Shown here: piece after piece, positions 50,441 through 58,107 of the stretch | Position numbering within the stretch: position 1 is the first letter of the stretch | Layout: each line of letters opens with the position of its first letter | Assembly (NCBI GenBank): GCA_002401955.1 | Contig: NVUQ01000008.1 | Location: 1-64,000 of the forward strand | DNA length: 64,000 nucleotides | Origin: Flavobacteriales bacterium | GTDB taxonomy: Bacteria; Bacteroidota; Bacteroidia; Flavobacteriales_E; Vicingaceae | Direction of reading: 5' to 3' | The notes under the pieces: model-generated | Databases searched by the model: none | Told to the model about the DNA's origin: nothing | Seen by the model: only the letters and a program-made list of their open reading frames with translations | Translations under genes and position numbers: made by a program

Positions 50441-51235
50441 AGGTTGTCTATTTTATAATATTGAGATTGAAATTTAATCTTAGGCATATTTATAAAGATG
50501 ATTTTTTATTTTTTTTGTTAGAGGAACTTCACTTATATGACCTATGATTAAGCTAATTACATTTGATATAATAAAAGCAATTAAAAAGTTCAAATAAGGA
50601 TTAAAAGTCTCAGAATAATGAGTATGCATAAAATCTATTATACTATAGTGGATAAGATATAATGTGAATGAATAACTAGCTCCAAGCCTAATAATTTTTG
50701 TTATGTTAACGAGGATCATTATTTTTTCACAGAGGTCCAATAAAAGTAATAAAAGTAATAAAATAATAGCTAATGTAAATGCAAAAATAGGATCATATGC
50801 ATTTCTTGTAATATAGCATCTGGCAGAAGCGATTAATATCAATAAAATGAAAGATAAAATCTTAATATTGAATTTAACTTTCTGTAAAATATCATATCTT
50901 TTTAAGAAGAAAATAAGTGAACCAAAAATCCAATAAATACTTAATCCGTTCCCTCTTCCTCCTATAAGATTATAAAATGGTACAATTGAAAAAAAGGATA
51001 AAAGTATTAAGTTAATAACGTTATTTTTCTTTTTCCTATGGATGACAAGTACAATGTATCCAAAACATAGGTATATCCACCATTCCACAGCTAAAGTCCA
51101 GAATGGACGAGCTGAACCAAAACTAGTAATATTTAAGTAATTAAAAGCTGGAAAATCTTGTAACATAAAAACGTTTCCGATAAATGTTTTAATATTAAAA
51201 GCACTTTCGTATGAATAATCACCCATACTTTTGCT

Positions 51236-51260
51236 AATAAAATCTAATAAAATCTAATAA
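51236..51260. repeat. 10-bp tandem repeat (aatctaataa), two copies plus partial
   Basis: gctaataa aatctaataa aatctaataa gagcac. Confidence 0.92.
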
Positions 51261-51458
51261 GAGCACAAATAAGAGGGCTGGTATAAAAGCAATATAAATT
51301 CGAGTAAATCTATCTATAAAAAAAAGTTTGAAAGTATAATTTTCTTTATTAAAAGTTGAGTATGTTATCAGAAAACAGGAAAGAATAAAAAAGATTAGCA
51401 CGGCAGTATTTTGCATCCAGGGGATATTGGGTTGATGTAAAAAAGAAAATATTCCGAA

Positions 51459-51470
51459 GATATATATATA
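51459..51470. repeat. Dinucleotide repeat (AT)6 inside acyltransferase 5' region
   Basis: ttccgaag(at)6catggcc read directly. Confidence 0.95.
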
Positions 51471-51584
51471 TCATGGCCTATAACAACAGCTTGAGAACTT
51501 AATAGACGAATTAAATCTAAAATGATGGAATTACTCTCCGATAATTTATATCTGATCATGTTTTATGTGTTTTAAGGAGGATTG

Positions 51585-52325
51585 TTAAATGGCAGTCCAT
51601 CCTCCATCTATAATTAAATTATGTCCAGTAATATATTTAGATTGGTCAGATAGAAGAAAAACTACACTGGGAGCAATATCATTTGGTGTTGCCATTCTAC
51701 CTAAGGGTACTTTTTTTTCATAAGAATCAATAAAAGATTGAGGTTGATTATTTAAAACTCCACCAGGACTAACACAATTTACTCTCAGATTACTTTTGCC
51801 GTAATAAGAGGCTAAATATTTAGTTAGGCTATTAATACCTCCTTTAATAGCAGAATATGCAGCAGGCATAGTCATATTTGTTTTATCGTACACATCAAAA
51901 TCTGGTCCTATAGTACCATATATGGAACTAATATTTATGAATGAACCAGTTTCTTTATTTTTCATAATTTCTAGTACTTTCTGCATACAATAAAAATATG
52001 AATTCATCTGCCAGCTTACATTTTTTTCCCAAGATTTAAAAGGGATATCTTCAAATTTTGCTCCCCAATCTTCAGTTCTTGGATAGGCATTGTTTACCCA
52101 GCCATCAATTCGGCCATAATGTTTAATAATTAAATTAATTTTTACATCTATACTTTCTGTAGAGGTAATGTCTAAATTAATTTCATTTTTATCTAATTGA
52201 TCTTTACAATTGATGTCTGCATTTATTGCCGTTCCTCCTTCATTTTCAATGTGTGAAATAAAAGATTTACCTAATAAACCATTTCCTCCTGTAACAACAA
52301 TTATTTTATTATCTAGCTTATTCAT
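51585..52325 (-). CDS. SDR-family oxidoreductase, PtmA-like
   Basis: IIVVTGGNGLLGKSFI, NISSIYG, YSAIKGGINSLTKYLA, ITGHNLIIDGGWTA. Confidence 0.88.
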   Translation of the reverse strand: MNKLDNKIIVVTGGNGLLGKSFISHIENEGGTAINADINCKDQLDKNEINLDITSTESIDVKINLIIKHYGRIDGWVNNAYPRTEDWGAKFEDIPFKSWEKNVSWQMNSYFYCMQKVLEIMKNKETGSFINISSIYGTIGPDFDVYDKTNMTMPAAYSAIKGGINSLTKYLASYYGKSNLRVNCVSPGGVLNNQPQSFIDSYEKKVPLGRMATPNDIAPSVVFLLSDQSKYITGHNLIIDGGWTAI

Positions 52326-53235
52326 GTCTTAAACAATGTTTTAAAATTTTAGCTGATGCCTCAAAATTATTTTCTGTATCTATTTTTTGTTCTAATTGAT
52401 TTATAAAGTACTCGAGTTGAATTTTATATAGATCAATAATAGAAAGTTCGCTTTTAAATAACTCCTTTTTTTCATTTTCTATAATTACGCCATTTATTAA
52501 ATCAATTTCCCAAAGTTTATCACTAAAAACGATCTCCATTTTTCGTTTAGGAATTTTACGAAAATAATTTAACACCATATTTACATTAAAATCTTCATAT
52601 TTGAAGAGATAGTTCGCAGCATCAAAAGAATCAATTTTTAGAGAAGATTTTGAATCAAGATTGCTTGTTAAACTTAAAGGGTTCCCAAATATCCAGAAGG
52701 TGTAATCAATTTCATGAAATAAATCTAAATGAACACCACCACCCATCTTTGTTTGAGTGCTGTAATTAGTTCTGTAATCAATAGTTGGTCTCCAATCAGG
52801 GAGGTAAGATCCTGAATAGATGTTCACCTCGTTAATTCTCTCGGAATTGGTTGCTAACTGTTTTTTAACATATTGTAAGCATGGGTGGAAACGTAAGACG
52901 CAAGCAACATAGCTTATAATATTTTCCTTTTTCAATAATAGATTAATTTCATCTAAATGATCCAGATTATGTGCTACAGGTTTTTCTATAAATAAAGGTA
53001 TTTTAAGCGGTATTAATTCCTTAATAGTAGCAATGTGTTTGTTTGTAGGGTTAGATATAATTGCAAAATCTATATTTTTTGGAATTTCATCGAATTGGTA
53101 TATGTTTTTGATGCCATCAATTAAATTAGTGCTTTTAAATCTTAAACACCAAATTTCAATAATTAAATCTATTTTTTTAAGAGCAGCAATATGTTTTTTT
53201 GCGATAGAACCGTAACCAATAATTAGAACATTCAT
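52318..53235 (-). CDS. Gfo/Idh/MocA family oxidoreductase
   Basis: MNVLIIGYGSIAKKHIAALKK; PLFIEKPVAHNL; VACVLRFHPCLQYVKKQL. Confidence 0.85.
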   Translation of the reverse strand: MNVLIIGYGSIAKKHIAALKKIDLIIEIWCLRFKSTNLIDGIKNIYQFDEIPKNIDFAIISNPTNKHIATIKELIPLKIPLFIEKPVAHNLDHLDEINLLLKKENIISYVACVLRFHPCLQYVKKQLATNSERINEVNIYSGSYLPDWRPTIDYRTNYSTQTKMGGGVHLDLFHEIDYTFWIFGNPLSLTSNLDSKSSLKIDSFDAANYLFKYEDFNVNMVLNYFRKIPKRKMEIVFSDKLWEIDLINGVIIENEKKELFKSELSIIDLYKIQLEYFINQLEQKIDTENNFEASAKILKHCLRHE

Positions 53236-53948
53236 AACTCAAAAGTCAATTTATCATTATCAACTAAAAATTGAAAAAATTCAAAATCAATAAGCTCATC
53301 AATATCAAAACAAATGTGAGGCATTTCATAAATTAAACTCTTATCATTTATAACTTTAAAGGTGCTACCATTAAAATATTCACGTTTAAAAAAGTAAAAT
53401 GATGCATTTAGCTCATATACCTTTGGTGCGTTTTGTCTAGAATTAATTATACCTATATTCTTACATAAATTATAATAACCATTTTCATTTTTTTCAACCA
53501 TATTAAAGTATGGATTTTTATGAGAATTATTTACTGAAAATAGATTCAGACAGTTATTGTTTGCTTTAAATACTTCAAATCCACTTTTTAAATCCTCAAG
53601 GGTTCGTAAGGGCGAACTAACATCTAAATCTAGGACGTAGTCATATTTTTTTGAATTTTCATTTTCTGTAAAGATAAGGAGGTCTTTAATTGTTTCTCCT
53701 TTTCCCACATTATCAGTAGATAGATTATCTGGTCTAATATAATTGGAAGGTAAGCCACAATTGTATGCTATATTTTTTATTTCTTTGTCTTCAGTAGATA
53801 AAGCGATGTCAAATTCGTAGATCGATGCAAATGATTTTGCAATATTAATGGTGTAAGCTATTAATGGCTGGCCATCTACCTCTTTAATATTTTTTCTGGG
53901 AACACCTTTTGATCCACCTCTTGCACATATTGTAATTAATCCTTTCAT
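53232..53948 (-). CDS. Acylneuraminate (CMP-nonulosonate) cytidylyltransferase family protein
   Basis: ITICARGGSKGVPRKNIKEVDGQPLIAYTI; DLDVSSPLRTLEDL. Confidence 0.92.
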   Translation of the reverse strand: MKGLITICARGGSKGVPRKNIKEVDGQPLIAYTINIAKSFASIYEFDIALSTEDKEIKNIAYNCGLPSNYIRPDNLSTDNVGKGETIKDLLIFTENENSKKYDYVLDLDVSSPLRTLEDLKSGFEVFKANNNCLNLFSVNNSHKNPYFNMVEKNENGYYNLCKNIGIINSRQNAPKVYELNASFYFFKREYFNGSTFKVINDKSLIYEMPHICFDIDELIDFEFFQFLVDNDKLTFEL

Positions 53949-54012
53949 CTAATGATATAATTTAAGTACTTAATTCTTTTAGAACCTTCCTAGTTTAAGA
54001 GTGATACATTTA

Positions 54013-55431
54013 TTAATGAATGTTTTCTGAAAGTGTTTTTTTTATAATGTTGAGTTTATCTTCAATTGAATCTTGAATTTTAACAGGTAAATTTAAACCT
54101 CTTTCGGATATCTTTTTAGAGACTTTGTTTGAAAATAAGTAAGGTTTATAAAGTGGCATATCTCCTAATGAATAGAAAAATGGTCTACTATCAATACCTT
54201 TTTTTCTTAGCCTTTCAATTATTTTATCACGATTTTGTGGTACCAAACCACAAATTAACCAGGTAACTTTATTTTTATTTTCTAAATTGATTTGCCATTT
54301 AATAAGCTCTTTATTGTTAATGGTTTTTCTATAAGAATTTTCTGTTGTACTATTTAATTCATGTATTTCAGTTATCCGCTCTAATTGAGCACACCCTATA
54401 GCTGCTTGTAAATTGGTCATTCTATAATTATACCCTAGTTCATCATGCCAATACTTTCTTTTAGGGTTCATGCCATGATCTCGTAGCATTCGCATCTTTT
54501 GATTTAATTTTTCGTTATTAGTTACGCACATTCCTCCTTCTCCTGTAGTAATTATTTTATTAGCAAAAAAAGAAAATGTTGAGATGTCACCAAACGAACC
54601 AACTTTCCCCCCCTTAAATTCGGCTCCATGTGCTTCTGCACAATCTTCAATAACATATAAATTATGTTCTTTTGCAAGCGTCATAATCTGATCCATATCG
54701 CAGGGTTGACCATAAATGTGAACAGGAATAATAGCTTTAGTTTTATCTGTAAGGGCTTTTTTAATTTCATTACAATCTATTGTCCAATCGTCTTCTTTTA
54801 CATCTACAATTACAGGTGTAGCATTAGCATGAAGTACCGCATTTATTGTGGCTGCAAAAGTTAAGTCAGGAACAATTACTTCATCTCCTTCACCAACTCC
54901 CAAAGCTTTTAATGCAAGATGTATTGCAACAGTACCATTAGATGTACTTACACCATAATTAGTGCTACAATAGGTTGAAAAATCTTTTTCAAACCTATCA
55001 ATGTATGCTCCTCGAGATGAAATCCATGTGGAAGAGAAGGCATCAACTAAATACTCCAATTCTTTACCGTTTAAATCAGGTTCAGAAATAGGCGTAAAAT
55101 GTGTTTTATGCTTGTATTCAAAATAATCAACCAGCATATGCTTCGAATCTACAATAGGAATTATTTGAACTTTCTTGTTAATTTTATTCATTAATGCTAA
55201 AATATCTTCGCCTTCTTTTGCCACAACACTTGATTTATTATGGTATTCAGTACTTAATTTGATACTTAATTTTTTTTCTTTAAGCAACATTCTACGTAGA
55301 TCTCCATCTGTAAAAACGGAGTGAAATTTACCATCTGAATTTATTAGAAACGCGATTCCAGCTGGAGCAGAATTTATGGCTTCAATGATACCAATTAAGT
55401 CTGAATCGATATTTATGATAGAATCTTTCAT
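54013..55431 (-). CDS. CBS-domain pair fused to DegT/DnrJ/EryC1/StrS aminotransferase
   Basis: N-term GKFHSVFTDGDLRRMLLKEKK...VQIIPIVDSKHMLVDYFEY; then ISEPDLNGKELEYLVDAFSSTWISSRG...FSFFANKIITTGEGGM. Confidence 0.88.
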   Translation of the reverse strand: MKDSIINIDSDLIGIIEAINSAPAGIAFLINSDGKFHSVFTDGDLRRMLLKEKKLSIKLSTEYHNKSSVVAKEGEDILALMNKINKKVQIIPIVDSKHMLVDYFEYKHKTHFTPISEPDLNGKELEYLVDAFSSTWISSRGAYIDRFEKDFSTYCSTNYGVSTSNGTVAIHLALKALGVGEGDEVIVPDLTFAATINAVLHANATPVIVDVKEDDWTIDCNEIKKALTDKTKAIIPVHIYGQPCDMDQIMTLAKEHNLYVIEDCAEAHGAEFKGGKVGSFGDISTFSFFANKIITTGEGGMCVTNNEKLNQKMRMLRDHGMNPKRKYWHDELGYNYRMTNLQAAIGCAQLERITEIHELNSTTENSYRKTINNKELIKWQINLENKNKVTWLICGLVPQNRDKIIERLRKKGIDSRPFFYSLGDMPLYKPYLFSNKVSKKISERGLNLPVKIQDSIEDKLNIIKKTLSENIH

Positions 55432-56285
55432 TTTTCTATGTGGTTTTTTACATTGGTAAATGATTCTTTAATAATATCTAAAGAATCATAAATCTCTAAG
55501 GTTATATCTTTACCTTTAAAATCTGATGGAGGTATAAAATCAAAGATTTCGGATGAAGTGGTAATTTCCTTATTTTGATCTGTTAACCCATTATTATCAC
55601 TCAAATGTATATAATCTGTTTTATTTATTAGCTTGTTGAGCTCTTTTTTAAGATCTAATTGTAATACATTGCAACTTACTTTTAGATGAGCAAAATCTAT
55701 TAAAGGTTTTACACCTTCTAGCAATATTTCGTTTAATGTTTCTGAAGCAGTAAATAAAAATGGATCAATTGAATTGAAGTTTTCATAATTTGTTCGAGAT
55801 AAGACATTGTTTTCAATATACAAATTAACACCAAATTTATTACTTGCATTTATTAATTCGGACACCCCATTTTTAAAGCGATTAATTGCTTCGGTTCTAT
55901 TAAATAGGTTTTGATTTTTAATGGAATTTCCTATCTGAGAAATGGGTATGTTAATTAGAAAACCTGCATGGAAACCAAATTTTTTTGCCCCAAGTTTATG
56001 GCTTAATTCTATTGAACTTATAAGGTGAGTTAGACTCATGTTATAAATGTCATCGTTTAAAGATGCTAGATTTAATACAAATGGTTTTTTTGGAGGGGGA
56101 AAGTAATTATGACATAAATAATTTAACTTGTATTCGTCTTTTAATTTTAATAAATCATTTACTAAATCAGGGTATGGTTTTGTGCCGCCAGATAATTCTA
56201 TATTTCTAAAACCATTTCTTGCTAATTCAAGTACACTATCCTTAATTTTATTAGCCTTAACGCATGAGCTAGAAATGTAAATCAT
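55428..56285 (-). CDS. Sugar phosphate isomerase/epimerase family (TIM barrel)
   Basis: ARNGFRNIELSGGT; GAKKFGFHAGFL; YIENNVLS; LIDFAHLKVSC; YIHLSDNNG. Confidence 0.8.
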   Translation of the reverse strand: MIYISSSCVKANKIKDSVLELARNGFRNIELSGGTKPYPDLVNDLLKLKDEYKLNYLCHNYFPPPKKPFVLNLASLNDDIYNMSLTHLISSIELSHKLGAKKFGFHAGFLINIPISQIGNSIKNQNLFNRTEAINRFKNGVSELINASNKFGVNLYIENNVLSRTNYENFNSIDPFLFTASETLNEILLEGVKPLIDFAHLKVSCNVLQLDLKKELNKLINKTDYIHLSDNNGLTDQNKEITTSSEIFDFIPPSDFKGKDITLEIYDSLDIIKESFTNVKNHIEK

Positions 56286-56896
56286 TTTATTTTTCTTGCG
56301 GGATTACCTACATAAGTGCCTGCTTCCATAATGTCTGTTATTACAACACTTCCAGCGCCAATAGTAACATCACTTACTATTTTTAGTTTATCTATTATTG
56401 TGGCGTTAGCCCCAACAAATACGCAATCTCCAATTTCAACTCTCCCTGATATAACAGTCCCGATGCTTATGTGGCAGTGCGAACCAATTTTAGATTCATG
56501 TTCAATTATGCAGCAAGAATTGATAATGTTATTATTTCCAATTTCAGTTTCTCCATTAATAAAAACATTTGGGAATATTTGATTACTATCTCCAATTTTA
56601 GAGGAGGGACATATAATACTGCTCTTATGAATCAAAGAGTCTATTTTTAAATTTATGTTATTTGAGTTATATAAGTTTGCTCTTGTTTTATTATCTCCAA
56701 TTGCTAATACTAGCTTATTATTTCCAGGTAAATCTTCAATTTTTCCTTTAAGTGTTACTTGAGAAATTATTTCATTCGAATTGATATTATATGAATCATC
56801 GTAAATTCCAATAAAATTATATTGATCTTTAAATGAGGAAATAATACTTCTGGTATGCCCCCCAGCACCGATAATATTTAAGTCTATTTTAGTCAA
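56282..56896 (-). CDS. NeuD-like sugar O/N-acyltransferase
   Basis: LNIIGAGGHTRSIISSFK N-terminal domain plus hexapeptide repeats; GAGSVVITDIMEAGTYVGNPARKIK. Confidence 0.88.
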   Translation of the reverse strand: MTKIDLNIIGAGGHTRSIISSFKDQYNFIGIYDDSYNINSNEIISQVTLKGKIEDLPGNNKLVLAIGDNKTRANLYNSNNINLKIDSLIHKSSIICPSSKIGDSNQIFPNVFINGETEIGNNNIINSCCIIEHESKIGSHCHISIGTVISGRVEIGDCVFVGANATIIDKLKIVSDVTIGAGSVVITDIMEAGTYVGNPARKIK

Positions 56897-57932
56897 TTAA
56901 TTCGTCAGTTAAGTAATTTTTTTTTGCAATTTTTCCGATATAATCTAAGCCATGAATAGCACTAACTCCATTTCCTCCTGCCCGTTTAGCAACTATGTTG
57001 GTTGTAGAAAATACCTCCCCTTGAATTATTTCTTTTGATGCAACAAGTGATTTTTGCAGTGATTTTTTATTAGAAATTTCTCCAGGTGTAATTCTTTTCA
57101 TTGAATTAGATAAGAATTGCTCGCAACGCCTTATTTCTTTTACAAAACTTTTTAATTCGCTTGGAGATAAAGATGCAGAGTGATCTGGACCATTAGCAGA
57201 TTTATCTATAGTAAAATGTTTTTCCACAACTTTGGCTCCTAATGGCAAAGAATAAATAGCTGCACCAAGGCCAACAGAATGGTCTGAATACCCGAGTAAA
57301 CAACCGTAACGTTCTTTATATTGATTTAATACCAATAGGTCAGCTTCATTGTCACTAATAGGGTAATTAGCTGTGCATTGTAATAGTATTAATTTAAGAT
57401 TAATCTCTTTAAATATTTTAACAGCTTTATCTACTTCTTCAATATCACACATCCCTGTAGAAAGGAAAACAGGCTTATTTGTTTGAGCAATTTTTTTCAA
57501 AAATAAAAGATTAGTAGTATCCGTTGAAGCAATTTTATAGGCAGGGATATCAATGCTTTCTAATTCTTTTAAACTTTCTTCGTCAAAAGGTGTTATTAGA
57601 AACAAAATCCCCTTACTCTCACAATAAGATTTCAATTCAATATAAGCATCTAGGTTCAGTTCTAATTTTCGGAGCATAGAAGCCTGACTATCTTCATTTT
57701 TTGTATTTTGAATTTGATAATCAGCTTTTTTTACGGTATTTAATATGAGTTTATCAGTCCTAAATGCTTGAAATTTTACAGCGTCCACCTGGGCTTCAGC
57801 TGCAATATCAACTAATTTTTTTGCCAACTCAACATCTCCACCATGATTAACACCAGCCTCAGCAATTATGAATGTTTTACCCTTTTCAGAGATTAACCTT
57901 CCGTCAATATATATTTCCTTGTAAAACTCCAT
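56889..57932 (-). CDS. neuB: N-acetylneuraminate synthase family protein (NeuB)
   Basis: FIIAEAGVNHGGDVELAKKLVDIAAEAQVDAVKFQAF; YSDHSVGLGAAIYS; VVEKHFTIDKSANGPDHSASL; C-term SAF-like domain. Confidence 0.95.
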   Translation of the reverse strand: MEFYKEIYIDGRLISEKGKTFIIAEAGVNHGGDVELAKKLVDIAAEAQVDAVKFQAFRTDKLILNTVKKADYQIQNTKNEDSQASMLRKLELNLDAYIELKSYCESKGILFLITPFDEESLKELESIDIPAYKIASTDTTNLLFLKKIAQTNKPVFLSTGMCDIEEVDKAVKIFKEINLKLILLQCTANYPISDNEADLLVLNQYKERYGCLLGYSDHSVGLGAAIYSLPLGAKVVEKHFTIDKSANGPDHSASLSPSELKSFVKEIRRCEQFLSNSMKRITPGEISNKKSLQKSLVASKEIIQGEVFSTTNIVAKRAGGNGVSAIHGLDYIGKIAKKNYLTDELID

Positions 57933-57977
57933 TAATCAGTTTTTTATATTCTTAATGTTAATTACTAACGTAGCCCA

Positions 57978-58106
57978 TTAATTTAATAAGTGATATAAAA
58001 CAAATGCTTTAACTTGATAACCTTCATCAATTAGTTTTTCAACTAGATGGCTACCGATGAAACCATCAGCTCCAGTAACTAAAATGTTTTTATTCTTTAA
58101 AATCAT
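57978..58106 (-). pseudogene. Truncated N-terminus of LegB-like NAD-dependent 4,6-dehydratase
   Basis: MILKNKNILVTGADGFIGSHLVEKLIDEGYQVKAFVLYHLLN* read from the minus strand; Rossmann GxxGxxG then premature stop. Confidence 0.8.
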
Positions 58107-58107
58107 A

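Larger units (their letters stand above)
50480..51559 (-). pseudogene. Acyltransferase-3 family protein, split by two frameshifts at short tandem repeats
   Basis: Three consecutive frames: MIRYKLSESNSIILDLIRLLSSQAVVIGHDI (from 51559), (YLRNIFFFTSTQYPW)MQNTAVLIFFILSCFLITYST..., MGDYSYESAFNIKTFIGNVF...; breaks at (AT)6 and at a 10-bp tandem repeat. Confidence 0.85.
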
